Notes under the pieces: generated by a model
Seen by the model: only the letters and a program-made list of their open reading frames with translations
Database searches by the model: none
Told to the model about the DNA's origin: nothing
Shown here: positions 36,369 to 45,894 of the stretch, piece after piece
Position numbering within the stretch: the first letter of the stretch is position 1
How the letters are laid out: every line of letters begins with the position of its first letter
Position numbers and translations under genes: made by a program
Origin: Paenibacillus pabuli
GTDB lineage: Bacteria; Bacillota; Bacilli; Paenibacillales; Paenibacillaceae
Reading direction: 5' to 3'
NCBI RefSeq assembly: GCF_023101145.1
Contig: NZ_CP073714.1
Span: 4,340,001 to 4,404,000, forward strand
DNA length: 64,000 nucleotides

Positions 36369-37112
36369 TTAATGTGCGGTATATCCTCCATCAACGAGCA
36401 AGGTCGTACCATTTACGAAACTAGCATCATCGCTGGCTAAGAACAACACAGCTTTTGCTACTTCTTCGGGCCGTCCAAGTCTGCCCTGAGGATGTAGTGA
36501 AGTTAAATATTCTTTGCTTTTTGCATCTACGTTCTTCAATAGAGGTGTTTCAATGTATCCAGGACATACCGCGTTGACACGGATGCCTTTACTTGCATAA
36601 GCAGTACATAAATTTTGAGTTAACAGCTTAACGCCTCCTTTTGCCGAAGCATAAGCTGTTGTTTTAGGCAGCGCAACAAAGCTGTGTATTGAACCAGCAT
36701 TCACAATAACTCCGCCATTTCCTTGCTTAAGGAATTGATCAATTGCATATTTGTCGGAAAGAAATACACCTGACAAGTTAATATCAATGGTTCGTTTCCA
36801 TTTATCATATGACAATAGATCAGCGGTTTCATCATCAGCAACGCCTGCATTGGCATACATAATATCCAGCTTACCGTATTTCTCAATGGTTTCATGAATC
36901 ATGTGCTTAATATCTTCTTCTTTGGTCACATCTGTTTTGACAAATAACGTATCATGACCTTCCCCATTGAGTTCGGCAGCGAGTTCTTTACCTTGATCAG
37001 AAAAGTCAGCAATAACGACTTTTGCTCCTTCTTTTGCAAAAAGACGAACGGTAGCTTCACCAATTCCACTGGCACCACCTGTAACAATAGCTACTTTTTC
37101 ATTTAATTTCAT
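36369..37112 (-). CDS. Short-chain dehydrogenase/reductase
   Basis: A classical SDR oxidoreductase: cofactor motif TGGASGIG (residues 11-18), NAG motif (YANAGVADDE), catalytic Ser in VNAGSIHSF and the YxxxK pair in AYASAKGG. The acidic residue after the second strand (VVIADFSDQG) favours NAD(H). It is 247 residues long, as usual. ATG 37112 has GGAG 11 bases upstream; the longer reading with TTG at 37121 places the start too near that site. The substrate is unknown. It lies divergent from a GAF-LuxR regulator gene with about 160 bases between, which may control it. Confidence 0.9.
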   Translation of the reverse strand: MKLNEKVAIVTGGASGIGEATVRLFAKEGAKVVIADFSDQGKELAAELNGEGHDTLFVKTDVTKEEDIKHMIHETIEKYGKLDIMYANAGVADDETADLLSYDKWKRTIDINLSGVFLSDKYAIDQFLKQGNGGVIVNAGSIHSFVALPKTTAYASAKGGVKLLTQNLCTAYASKGIRVNAVCPGYIETPLLKNVDAKSKEYLTSLHPQGRLGRPEEVAKAVLFLASDDASFVNGTTLLVDGGYTAH

Positions 37113-37272
37113 ATGATTCAACGCTCCATTTCATCATTCGTAAGATTCATGCACTTGTACTCTTCAATCTTACTCCTTTAATTTTGAAATACTATCCTAT
37201 AAAGTTCTGTGTAATAATGGTTTGTATCCCCCCCCATTTGTAGGGTATTTCATTTGAAGGGAACGGCTTATT

Positions 37273-38406
37273 ATGACACAAAATTTCCATCCATATACTG
37301 AAATGACTTTTCAGAAATTTGTATTGTTTTTCAAAACGCACAGCAAGCAGCTCGAAGAAAATACAAACATTTACTTGATCTCGGAAACGAACATCTCGGA
37401 AGCACATCGGAATGAAACGGAAGTACTGATGAGATCCTTTTTTCGGATATTTACGCATTCAGACATCGATCATATGGATAACCACTACTCTTCGTATTTG
37501 GACACTTGGGTTCAATCCCAGCTATCGATATTAAATATGGCAAGCTTACAATGGCTTCAAATAATCTTTGAAAAAGCTTTGCTGACACTATTGATTCAGT
37601 TGAAACATCAGCGGATGATGGACCCGCTCATGTTTTTGTTATCTGTCTTTTCATATCTTATGTATAGCTTTCATAAATGGGCTGATATGGAGTCTATTCA
37701 GTATGAAACGGAGGAAAGTGACGAATTAAAGAACCTGCGTTTACTGGACCAATTAAACCAACTGCTGGTCAGTTCTTCCGGAGCTTCAGACCTAGCCTTT
37801 ATCCTTAAAAAATGTGAGAAGTTTTTCAATTATAAACGCTGTGTCTTCTATGCATATGTACCTTGGTCCAACCAGTTTTATGGGGTCATCGGCGAAGAGC
37901 TTCCGAAAATTCAGAGTATGAAAGGTCAATTGACTGAACAAAATCTAATCTTCAACTCCAAAAGACCGATCTATTTGAAAAATCCAAAACCTTATCTGCG
38001 GGACGAGCATATCCAGTTATTTCAGTTGTCTTCCATCATATTTGTACCGATTGCTCATGAGCATCAATTATATGGCTGGGTCACTTTTGACCAAATGGGA
38101 AATTCATTTGATTGCACGAAAAACGAGCTGGATTTGCTTGAACACGTGGGAAAGAGAATTGGTTTGTTTTTATCTAGGAAAGAGAGAGAAAACACCGCCA
38201 AAACGATGGCCATTGCTTTAACAGAAAGGGAGTCTACTGTCCTCGAACTTCTGGCGGATGGCTACGATAACAAGAAGATCGCCTCCTTATTATTCCTAAG
38301 TGAGTATACAGTGAGAGATTACGTAAGCAGCCTGATGACCAAGCTGCGTGCCAAAAATCGGACACAAGTCGTAGCTTATGCTTTCCGTTGGGGGTTATTG
38401 AGTTAG
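37273..38406 (+). CDS. LuxR-family regulator with GAF-like sensor domain
   Basis: The C-terminal 65 residues form a LuxR/NarL-type HTH (ALTERESTVLELLADGYDN, then KKIASLLFLSEYTVRDYVSS). The middle region (about 160-300) resembles a GAF domain (FNYKRCVFYAYVPW, SSIIFVPIAHEHQLYGWVTF). The N-terminal 150 residues are helical and unassigned. No receiver domain or phospho-acceptor is present, so this is a one-component regulator that may bind a small ligand. AAGGGAACGG precedes ATG. The SDR gene is transcribed away from it and is a plausible target; a bidirectional terminator follows. Confidence 0.82.
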   Translation: MTQNFHPYTEMTFQKFVLFFKTHSKQLEENTNIYLISETNISEAHRNETEVLMRSFFRIFTHSDIDHMDNHYSSYLDTWVQSQLSILNMASLQWLQIIFEKALLTLLIQLKHQRMMDPLMFLLSVFSYLMYSFHKWADMESIQYETEESDELKNLRLLDQLNQLLVSSSGASDLAFILKKCEKFFNYKRCVFYAYVPWSNQFYGVIGEELPKIQSMKGQLTEQNLIFNSKRPIYLKNPKPYLRDEHIQLFQLSSIIFVPIAHEHQLYGWVTFDQMGNSFDCTKNELDLLEHVGKRIGLFLSRKERENTAKTMAIALTERESTVLELLADGYDNKKIASLLFLSEYTVRDYVSSLMTKLRAKNRTQVVAYAFRWGLLS

Positions 38407-38427
38407 AACCGTTGAATTCAATTCGTT

Positions 38428-38474
38428 AAAAATATAAGATCATCAACCTGTTATCTTGTTGATGATCTTATATT
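38428..38474. terminator. Bidirectional terminator between the LuxR regulator and sensor kinase genes
   Basis: AATATAAGATCATCAAC pairs with GTTGATGATCTTATATT across a ten-base loop. The convergent genes end on either side (38406 and 38479), and there are A/T-rich flanks in both directions. Confidence 0.75.
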
Positions 38475-38478
38475 ACAT

Positions 38479-39780
38479 TTATCGCTTCTTGGGTAAATGC
38501 ACAATCACGTTAAATTGATCGCCATGAATCTCGACTTTGATTTCCCCTCCATGCAGCTCAACGATGCTTTTTACAATAGCCAGGCCTAATCCTGAGCCTT
38601 CTGTCTGGCGGGATTCGTCCGCTCTTTTGAAACGTTCGAACAGTTCATCCGCGTCAAAATCAATCTCATAGGCAGAGGTGTTTTGAATTTTAAATCTCAC
38701 CATATCATCAGTCTCGTCCAAATAAACATAGATTCGGGTTCCTGGAAGGGAATATTTTTGCGCATTGCTAATTAAGTTTTCGAATACACGCCATATTTTA
38801 TTACCGTCCAAATACGCATGAATCGGAAATTTTGCAATTCTTTCCCGTATTTCGAGCGATGCTTGTTCCGTATGAGTGTTTGATTCCGCGATTGCTTGTG
38901 TCAACAACGTTGCCACATCGATGTACTCCAAATCCAGCTCTATTGTACCGCTGGCCATCTTGGAAATATCGAAAAGGTCTTCAATTAACAGCTTCAGACG
39001 AAGCGCCTTGCGTTCCAGCGTTTCAATATAAGCTAGAGTTGTCTCCGAAGAATGATTTTCTTTTTTTAATAAATCAACGTAGTTAATAATGGAAGTAAGC
39101 GGGGTCTTCAAATCATGCGATACATTGGTAATCAGTTCCGTTTTTAACCGCTCACTTTTCATTTGATGTTCCAATGCGCTTTGATACCCGGTTTTCATAT
39201 TATTAATATAACCGGCAAGTTCAGATAGGGAATCGTTCCCGGTATATTGAATTGAATTTTGGATATTTCCTTCGGCAATCTCTTTACTCCCGTTGATGAT
39301 GGAAATGAAGCGACTAAGCTTGGAGAGTATATATGGGACCAGGAACAACACGAATAGCAACAAATAAAGTACGAGCCATTCCTGTCCGTAATAGGTGATT
39401 GCTTCCCAAAAACAAATGCCGGCTGTCGCAGTGAGCAGAAACATAAGAATGAGTCCAAATGTTAGTCTCCCGTTTTGCAGACTGGCTATAAAGCCGGTTC
39501 TCCAAATATGAAAGTAATCTAAAAGCAGACTGCCGTCCCAGAAGGAACGTTTATTGTGAGGCGTTTTAACATAACGAAATAGTCTGGCTGCCAACAAGCT
39601 AAGGATAATAATGGCGATCAGTTCCAAGAGGAAACTTGAAGTTGTATATCCTATACTCAATCCCTGATATGAAAACTCGTTAATCAATATGAGAATTCCT
39701 GAAATAGCGGCGACAATAATGACAAGCAGGTCGATTCCAACCTTCCGAACTGCTTTACTTTTTCTCAATTTTGTATCCAA
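38479..39780 (-). CDS. OmpR-type sensor histidine kinase (VanS-like)
   Basis: The N-terminal 160 residues carry four hydrophobic helices (about 17-35, 48-68, 107-126, 135-155), so sensing probably happens at the membrane. A HAMP region follows (about 155-205), then the phospho-acceptor H-box NVSHDLKTPLTSI (His222) and the ATPase N-, G1- and G2-boxes (FENLISNAQKYS, EGSGLGLAIVKS). It is 433 residues long. It overlaps the response-regulator gene by 26 bases and starts with TTG at 39780, close after GGGG, so translation is coupled to the regulator. No target genes are adjacent in the same operon. Confidence 0.9.
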   Translation of the reverse strand: MDTKLRKSKAVRKVGIDLLVIIVAAISGILILINEFSYQGLSIGYTTSSFLLELIAIIILSLLAARLFRYVKTPHNKRSFWDGSLLLDYFHIWRTGFIASLQNGRLTFGLILMFLLTATAGICFWEAITYYGQEWLVLYLLLFVLFLVPYILSKLSRFISIINGSKEIAEGNIQNSIQYTGNDSLSELAGYINNMKTGYQSALEHQMKSERLKTELITNVSHDLKTPLTSIINYVDLLKKENHSSETTLAYIETLERKALRLKLLIEDLFDISKMASGTIELDLEYIDVATLLTQAIAESNTHTEQASLEIRERIAKFPIHAYLDGNKIWRVFENLISNAQKYSLPGTRIYVYLDETDDMVRFKIQNTSAYEIDFDADELFERFKRADESRQTEGSGLGLAIVKSIVELHGGEIKVEIHGDQFNVIVHLPKKR

Positions 39781-40468
39781 TTCCCCATACCACCTTTAGA
39801 TATTTTGGGTCTTTAGGATTGATTTCAATTTTTTCGCGAATATTTCTCACATGTACAGCAACCGTGTTCTCTGAAGCAAAGATCGGTTCATTCCACACCC
39901 GTTCATAAATCTCTTTAATAGAGAAAACTCTGCCCTTGTTTTCCATCAACAACTCCAAAATTTTGTATTCCTTCGCAGTCAGTCTAACGTCCTCTCCATC
40001 CACCTCAACAGTCTTCGAACTTTTGTTTAGCACAAGTCCTTTTACTTGAATGATCTCTTCCCCGATAGATTGAAAGGAACCCAGATTCGTAAACCGGCGG
40101 AGCTGAGAACGGACTCTAGCGACCAGTTCAAGCGGATTAAACGGTTTCGTTATATAGTCGTCGGCGCCAACGTTAAGTCCCAAAATTTTGTCACTATCCT
40201 CCGATTTGGCGGACAGCATAATGATCGGTATATTTTTGTTTTCGCGAATTTTAAATGTCGTCTTAATTCCATCAAGCTGCGGCATCATGAGGTCCATGAT
40301 AATAAGATGAATCGTTTCTTGTTCAAGGATATCCAGCGCCTCCAATCCGTTAGAGGCCGTAAATACATCCACATCATTGCTTTTTAAGTAAATAACGAGA
40401 GCTTCTCGAATTTCCGGTTCATCATCTACAACAAGAATATTTTTTATCTCCATATTTCTCACCTTCAT
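39755..40468 (-). CDS. OmpR/VanR-type response regulator
   Basis: Receiver domain with acidic pocket in VVDDEPEI, phospho-acceptor Asp59 (LIIMDLMMPQLDG) and Lys in ITKPFNP, followed by a winged-helix output domain (VRLTAKEYKILELLMENKG, VHVRNIREKIEINP, WGIGYKIE). At 237 residues it is of standard length. The start is ATG 40468 (GTG one codon earlier) with AGGAG about ten bases upstream. It is encoded with the overlapping membrane histidine kinase. Similar pairs respond to cell-envelope stress, but no target is visible here. Confidence 0.92.
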   Translation of the reverse strand: MKVRNMEIKNILVVDDEPEIREALVIYLKSNDVDVFTASNGLEALDILEQETIHLIIMDLMMPQLDGIKTTFKIRENKNIPIIMLSAKSEDSDKILGLNVGADDYITKPFNPLELVARVRSQLRRFTNLGSFQSIGEEIIQVKGLVLNKSSKTVEVDGEDVRLTAKEYKILELLMENKGRVFSIKEIYERVWNEPIFASENTVAVHVRNIREKIEINPKDPKYLKVVWGIGYKIEKK

Positions 40469-40471
40469 CAC

Positions 40472-40799
40472 GTAATTGCTCCTACAACTCTACAATAATT
40501 TCTGCGGAGGCACCAGTTGCATAAAGCGAATGCATTTTTCCATTTTCGTTTCATCAGACCATCATACATGATATAAATGAAAATCTATCGATATAAAAAC
40601 GAATGAATTTATGAAGTTTTTCATGTCTCGAATGCCAATGTTTGTCCAAACGGTCATGAGGTGCATGATATTTCACTGTACTATGTCATAGCCGAATCCA
40701 TTTTAAGAAAATGAGGCCATGTAGCGATGTGTATCGGCATGTTTTCCCGGTTGTGCGTTATTTCATGCCAATTTCTCAAACTGTATCCGAGGATAAATA
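40472..40799. other. Intergenic region, no gene seen
   Basis: This 330-base stretch precedes the response-regulator operon. It holds only short frames with stops. The part nearest the operon is AT-rich and must contain its promoter, but I could not choose convincing -35/-10 boxes. Confidence 0.35.
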
Positions 40800-40836
40800 A
40801 AAACCAGTGAAAAAGTTTTTATTTCACTGGTTTTAT
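40799..40836 (-). terminator. Terminator of the small membrane protein gene
   Basis: AAAACCAGTGAAA pairs with TTTCACTGGTTTT (13 base pairs, nine-base loop) and is followed on the minus strand by TATT. It lies about 60 bases past the stop at 40897. Confidence 0.7.
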
Positions 40837-40896
40837 ATTCTTATTTCGATTACACGGACTCTTTCAAGACATAGGTTACTTCGGTTACCGGCACCC

Positions 40897-41265
40897 TCAT
40901 GAAAAGGAATATCTGAAAAGCCCATAGTACAGAGGTCCGATCATGATAACTAATGTTATTAACATCCAAACTCTCCTCACCACAATCGGCAATTCCTCCA
41001 GGATTTCTTTACCTTCATAATCCTTTAGAAGCATCGTGAATGATATATCCCACAGAAAAGCTGTCACGGTAACAATTTTCCAGAAAACAGGAGTTAGAAT
41101 CGTGGTTTCCGTAACGAACCCTAACAACCCAATCCATGTAATGACAGACACGACGAAATCTACCTTGCTAAGTTTTGATTTATACTTTCCTTTTAATAAA
41201 AAAGCGAGAGATGCTGTTCCCAGCAATCCAAGATACATCGTCCATAAAAAGTAAGCCACATACAT
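40897..41265 (-). CDS. Small four-helix membrane protein of unknown function
   Basis: The 122-residue protein has four predicted membrane helices (about residues 2-22, 36-54, 60-78 and 97-117) with a charged loop (KDYEGKEILEELP) before the last. I do not recognise a family. The ribosome binding site is weak or too close to the ATG (GAGGA directly adjacent). A strong terminator follows. It is not obviously in an operon with either neighbour. Confidence 0.6.
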   Translation of the reverse strand: MYVAYFLWTMYLGLLGTASLAFLLKGKYKSKLSKVDFVVSVITWIGLLGFVTETTILTPVFWKIVTVTAFLWDISFTMLLKDYEGKEILEELPIVVRRVWMLITLVIMIGPLYYGLFRYSFS

Positions 41266-41436
41266 TCCTCATTTTATATTTTTTTATAAACTTGATGTCT
41301 CCTTTTATATCCTTTTGCATTATAGCCAATCCATTTCGCAATTGATATATTAAAACACTTCCATATATAGGTGTTATTCCGCTAACTGCTTACGACCTAT
41401 AAATCTTATCCACTACATTCTTTCTACTATTAATAA

Positions 41437-41463
41437 AAAAAGCCGCTAAAATAGCGGCTTTCA
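41437..41463 (-). terminator. Terminator of the cation/proton antiporter gene
   Basis: AAAGCCGCTA and TAGCGGCTTT form a ten-base-pair stem with a three-base loop, followed on the minus strand by a run of seven Ts. It lies about 70 bases past the stop at 41530. Confidence 0.9.
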
Positions 41464-41529
41464 ATGGGTCATTGAAAAAGATCTATGCACTTTTCATACG
41501 TTTTTGACAAGAACCTGGATCAGGATCTC

Positions 41530-43518
41530 TCAGCCTGTCTCTTCTCGCAAATCATGCTCCATGAATAGAATATCTCGTTTCATTTCCTTCATGCCCTGTC
41601 TTGAAATCCGCCCAGTCTCAAACATGGACTGGATGTTGTCTCTCTCCAGCTGAATTCCGACCCGGCCTAGATCCTGCATCGATATGTCGAACTCTCGTCG
41701 GGAGTACGTGTCCGATTCGCTTCTGGTCATACGCAGCAGGTTACTTTCATATTGCAAGATCAGCGAACTAACTGCCTCTATATCCGATCCGCTTTCTGAA
41801 AGCAAACCTTTTAGCTGCTCAATGACATACGATGTATTTTGAATTTTGAGTTTGGTGAATTCAGCGCGTCTTTCTCGAATGCTTAGTCGGACGGGATTCA
41901 GCATCCCGAACATTTCGACCCACTGCTTAATGGGAAAAACCTCTTTTTTATAGCGGACATCTTTTGTGCGCATAAACAACAGTTGATTAATTCTTTTAAG
42001 GTAATTGTACGCTGTATATGGATTTACTTCTTTCTTTTCAAGAGCAAGCAGCGTATGTTCTCTTTCCCATTTCAGAATGGACAGACCTAACGACCATTGT
42101 ACCTTATCTTTCTTTTCATCTTTCCTGAGCGTTCGAATTCTGGAAGTATACATATTGATAATATGGGCGGTAGCAAACCGGTTCTGGTCCGTGGTCAGTT
42201 CATTTAATCCGGTAACCACATTCCGAAGAATCTCAATTTTTGCCTGGATCTCGTCCTCTTCCTGCTCCGTTTGAGTTTCTTTACCTAATAAAAGCGGCAG
42301 CAGATAGTTGGATGCCAGAAGAGTCCACAGGATAACTCCAGCCGCAAGGAAAATGATCAAATCTCTGGATGGAAATGAAGTGCCATCATTAAGGAAAAAC
42401 GGCAGTGACAAGGTACTCGCCAATGTAATCGTTCCCCGGACTCCCGATAGACTGAGGATAAGCCCCTTCTTCAACCTGAGCCGCCAAGGGTCTCGAGGCT
42501 GGGTCCCTTCGAAAATATCCATCAGAATCGCCCAGATGAGACGCAGTCCGAGTACAGCCAAAGTTAATAATAGTGTGTACATTATTACGTTCAGATTCCC
42601 TATATCCGGGTTGCTCCAAATCGTCTGGATAATATCTGGAAGCTGTGTACCCAGCAGCAGGAAAACCAGGCCGTTCAATACAAAGATGATAACCGACCAG
42701 GTGCTTTTGGATACAACACTTAGCTTGGCTACCTCGGGGTTCATTTTCTTGTAACCCAAAGAATGAGCGATACCTGCAGCAACGACAGCTAAGATGCCGT
42801 TGACCCCTAATTCCTCCGCTGCCATGAAAATTAAAAAGGGTGTAAGGATCTCAATAAGCATGTGGAGCGTGACATTCTCCATCCCCAGTTTCCGCAACCA
42901 CTTCACCACACCATATTTGACAAATGTGAGCAGCAGGCCCAATACTACACCGCCTAGTGAAATGGCTATAAAGCTGACAGTCGCAGTTTTGAAAGAAAAC
43001 ACACCTGTGACCATCGCGGCAACGGCAAACTGAAAGGAGACCAGGCCCGATGCGTCATTGATTAAAGATTCCCCTTCAAGAATTTGCATTGTCTGGTGCG
43101 GAATCTTTACTTTTTGTTCCAGTGCGCCTACGGCCACAGCATCGGTAGGTGCAAGTGCAGCCGCCAAGGCGAAGGCTGCCGCGAGCGGGATAACAGGAAG
43201 CAGCCAATTGACGAAGTAACCCGTCACGGCTACCGTCACAAAGACCAGACCCAGCGCTAACAAGAGGATAGGTTTCTTCAGCTTCCACAGCGCTTCTTTA
43301 TCCGCATGCCTGCCATCATTGAACAGCAGCGGAGCAATGAATAATAGCAAAAACAGTTCCGGATTTAATTTCAGTTCATAGTGCAATGGCAGCCAAGTAA
43401 TCAATACCCCCAATACGATTTGAATAATAGGTACGGAGACCGAGGGGATAAAACGGTTCAACAAATTGGATAAAGAGACAGCCGCCAACATTAATAAAAT
43501 AAATTCAAACAATTCCAA
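41530..43518 (-). CDS. nhaK: CPA1-family Na+(K+)/H+ antiporter, NhaK-like
   Basis: Residues 1-410 hold about 11-12 membrane helices of the CPA1 exchanger fold, with the ion-binding segment AALAPTDAVAVGAL and the GESLINDASGLVSF motif of this family. Residues 410-662 are a long, charged cytoplasmic tail, as in Bacillus NhaK (YvgP). It would export Na+, K+ or Li+ in exchange for protons. Translation starts at TTG 43518, about ten bases after GGAGG. It is monocistronic with a strong terminator at 41437-41463. Ion choice cannot be read from sequence. Confidence 0.88.
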   Translation of the reverse strand: MELFEFILLMLAAVSLSNLLNRFIPSVSVPIIQIVLGVLITWLPLHYELKLNPELFLLLFIAPLLFNDGRHADKEALWKLKKPILLLALGLVFVTVAVTGYFVNWLLPVIPLAAAFALAAALAPTDAVAVGALEQKVKIPHQTMQILEGESLINDASGLVSFQFAVAAMVTGVFSFKTATVSFIAISLGGVVLGLLLTFVKYGVVKWLRKLGMENVTLHMLIEILTPFLIFMAAEELGVNGILAVVAAGIAHSLGYKKMNPEVAKLSVVSKSTWSVIIFVLNGLVFLLLGTQLPDIIQTIWSNPDIGNLNVIMYTLLLTLAVLGLRLIWAILMDIFEGTQPRDPWRLRLKKGLILSLSGVRGTITLASTLSLPFFLNDGTSFPSRDLIIFLAAGVILWTLLASNYLLPLLLGKETQTEQEEDEIQAKIEILRNVVTGLNELTTDQNRFATAHIINMYTSRIRTLRKDEKKDKVQWSLGLSILKWEREHTLLALEKKEVNPYTAYNYLKRINQLLFMRTKDVRYKKEVFPIKQWVEMFGMLNPVRLSIRERRAEFTKLKIQNTSYVIEQLKGLLSESGSDIEAVSSLILQYESNLLRMTRSESDTYSRREFDISMQDLGRVGIQLERDNIQSMFETGRISRQGMKEMKRDILFMEHDLREETG

Positions 43519-43725
43519 ACGAATCTTACCTCCATCTTTATCTGCAATGAGCAGCTTTCGTAAAAAGGATGCTTACCAAGAATACATCATACTCTAAAAT
43601 AAATTTATGAACTGAATGTGAATCGCTTTGTAGCATACCACTCTGGCTAACTCTATGATTCTCACAGATATCTTTATCGGAATTGCTGATAGATTCATTA
43701 ATACTTCGCTTCGAGGTAATACTTT

Positions 43726-44265
43726 TTATTTGGGAACCGACATGATGATACTCTGAGTATCTGTTAAAGAAACAAACCAGTTTTGCAGGACATTGTTATG
43801 GTGTAATATGATTTGATCCGCATTCAAGGATGATGAAGCCGTGGTACTATGACCATCTTTTACTAGAATAACGTCATATCCCAAGCTGAATGCTCTACGA
43901 CATGTGGCATCAACACATATTTCAGACTGAATTCCGGCGACAATAAGTTGATTTACGCCTAGCCGAATTAAATGTGATTCAAGCTCTGTATCTTGAAATG
44001 AGTCCGGGTAGTTCTTTTCAATTTTTACATCTTGAGCGATCAAGGGTAACGTGGGATGGAGAACCCACCCTGGAGATGTTTTTGAAGTTGATGTCCCTGA
44101 TTTGCCATTATGCTGAGTAAGTATAACTGGGATCTTACTTATGTGCGCCCAACTAATAAGTTCCTTGATATTGGATAATAATTTATCACTATCGTAAATA
44201 AAGAGAGGATTTTGAAAAGCCCCGGCTTGTACATCGATGATCAACAAAGCAGGCTTGTAGATCAT
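43726..44265 (-). CDS. Isochorismatase-family cysteine hydrolase
   Basis: The 179-residue alpha/beta hydrolase has the family triad: Asp11 (LLIIDVQAG), Lys84 (KIEKNYPDSF) and Cys117 (GIQSEICVDAT), with the usual cis-peptide region (VAGIQSE). Members include nicotinamidases, N-carbamoyl hydrolases and ureidoacrylate hydrolases; this one is of the broad unassigned type. GGAGG lies before ATG 44265. The neighbouring gene is a purine permease, so a role in purine or nicotinamide salvage is possible but not shown. Confidence 0.87.
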   Translation of the reverse strand: MIYKPALLIIDVQAGAFQNPLFIYDSDKLLSNIKELISWAHISKIPVILTQHNGKSGTSTSKTSPGWVLHPTLPLIAQDVKIEKNYPDSFQDTELESHLIRLGVNQLIVAGIQSEICVDATCRRAFSLGYDVILVKDGHSTTASSSLNADQIILHHNNVLQNWFVSLTDTQSIIMSVPK

Positions 44266-44370
44266 AACTATTCCCTCCTCATCCTGGTTACATCTTCATT
44301 CATTTCTAGAGGTTAGAATTGCCTGTATTGATAATTCTATTCATGATTTTGAACGAAACATAAACAATTC

Positions 44371-44405
44371 AAAAAGGAGAACTGCTGTAAATAAGCAGTT
44401 CTCCT
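44371..44405 (-). terminator. Terminator of the purine permease gene
   Basis: GGAGAACTGCT and AGCAGTTCTCC form an 11-base-pair stem with a seven-base loop, followed on the minus strand by TTTTTG. It starts 18 bases past the permease stop. Confidence 0.9.
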
Positions 44406-44422
44406 CTTTATTAAACAATGTC

Positions 44423-45721
44423 TTAGTGATCCAGGAACACAAGCTGAATGAAGAACAAGACTGCAAAAATGTAGAATATCGGATGAACATCCTTGCCTTT
44501 TCCGCGAAGCAGCTTGAGTACCGGATAGAAGATGAATCCAACGCCAATCCCTGTCGCAATACTGTGCGTCAGTGGAGTAAGTATGATGATCAGGAAAGCA
44601 GGAAATGCCTCTTCAAGGTCCTTCCAATTAATTTTACTGATTACGTTAATCATAAAGTACCCAACTATAATCAATGCCGGAGACGTGATCGCCGGAATGC
44701 CTGATATCACACTTACGATAGGTGCAAAGAACAAAGTAAGCGCAAGCAGTACACTTACCGTTACCGCCGTCAATCCCGTCCTTCCTCCTGCAGCTACCCC
44801 TGTACTGGATTCAATATAAGCCGATGTTGGACTCGTTCCAAGTAAAGCCCCAGTTGTAGTTCCTACAGCATCTGCCAATAATGCACCGCGTGAGCGCGGA
44901 AATTTACCCTCCTTAAGCAGTCCCGCTTGTTCAGCAACCCCGAGCATCGTTCCCGTTGTATCAAACAGCGTGATCAGCAGGAATGTAAATATGATCGTGT
45001 ACAAACCATTAGAAAATACGCCTGCCAGATCCAGTTGGAAAGCTGTTGTCGCGAGGCCTTGCGGCATGGAAACAATTGATTCCGGCATCTGAAACAATCC
45101 CATGATCCAGGCAAGTATTGCTGTAACCACCATTCCGATAAACAGATAACCTTTTACATTATATGCCATTAGAGCAACTGTAATAATTAACCCGATAATC
45201 GTCAGGTAAGTCATGGGCTCAGCCAAATTTCCGATGGTAATCAAATTGGATTCTGAATTGGCTATGATCCCGGAATTTTGCAAGCCTACTGTAGTAATAA
45301 AAAGTCCGATGCCTGCAGTTATTGCATGTTTTAGGCTCGCAGGAATGGCATCAAGGAGCATGTAACGAAATGAAGTAAGCGATAAAATAATAAACAAAAG
45401 CCCCGCTATAAATACCGCTCCCAGTGCAACCTGCCAAGACACCCCATATCCAGCAACTACACTATAGGCAAAAAATGCATTCAGACCCATGCCAGGCGCT
45501 ATAACGATTGGATAATTGGAACCTATCCCCATGATCAGCGTCGCTACAATACTCGCCAACACTGTAGCAATGAATACGCCATTAAAGTCCATCCCTGTGC
45601 TGCTGAGTATTCCTGGGTTAACAATAACTATGTACACCATGGTAAAGAATGTCGTAACCCCTGCAATGATTTCTGTAGAAAAGCTTGTGCCTCTTTCTTT
45701 TAATTTGAACCAATTGTCCAT
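44423..45721 (-). CDS. pbuG: NCS2-family purine permease (PbuG/PbuO-like)
   Basis: A 432-residue transporter with the AzgA-type NCS2 fold, about 12-14 helices. Family landmarks are GMGLNAFFAYSVV near residue 75, FDTTGTMLGVAEQAGLL and LLGTSPTSAYIESSTGVAAGGRTG. Relatives import guanine, hypoxanthine or adenine with protons. ATG 45721 follows GGAGG at 11 bases; the frame can be read six codons further but without a ribosome binding site. The 165-base leader carries a promoter, a terminator and an alternative antiterminator stem, so transcription is probably attenuated in response to a small molecule. A terminator follows at 44371-44405. Confidence 0.9.
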   Translation of the reverse strand: MDNWFKLKERGTSFSTEIIAGVTTFFTMVYIVIVNPGILSSTGMDFNGVFIATVLASIVATLIMGIGSNYPIVIAPGMGLNAFFAYSVVAGYGVSWQVALGAVFIAGLLFIILSLTSFRYMLLDAIPASLKHAITAGIGLFITTVGLQNSGIIANSESNLITIGNLAEPMTYLTIIGLIITVALMAYNVKGYLFIGMVVTAILAWIMGLFQMPESIVSMPQGLATTAFQLDLAGVFSNGLYTIIFTFLLITLFDTTGTMLGVAEQAGLLKEGKFPRSRGALLADAVGTTTGALLGTSPTSAYIESSTGVAAGGRTGLTAVTVSVLLALTLFFAPIVSVISGIPAITSPALIIVGYFMINVISKINWKDLEEAFPAFLIIILTPLTHSIATGIGVGFIFYPVLKLLRGKGKDVHPIFYIFAVLFFIQLVFLDH

Positions 45722-45766
45722 CGTAAAGCCAACCTCCAACTTTCAAATTATTCTCCAAAATTAAAA

Positions 45767-45830
45767 ACAAAAAAATCCTAACATCGTATAGGATTGTTAT
45801 ATTACCGCTCCTATATTCGTCATTAGGATT
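45767..45830 (-). promoter_or_regulatory. Terminator/antiterminator switch in the purine permease leader
   Basis: On the minus strand AATCCTA (45795-45789) and TAGGATT (45780-45774) form a hairpin followed by a run of seven Ts, an intrinsic terminator 50 bases before the gene. The word TCCTATA (45793-45787) can pair instead with TATAGGA (45815-45809), destroying the terminator; that TATAGGA can also pair with a third copy, ATCCTAA (45829-45823). Three mutually exclusive pairings of this kind are the signature of a riboswitch or attenuator expression platform. The segment upstream (about 45888-45830) would be the sensor; it does not match the purine aptamer. Confidence 0.6.
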
Positions 45831-45894
45831 TAACAGCTGATCTGAAACCAAAATCATGATACTCATATCTGTTTTAACCTGATGTCCATTTCGA

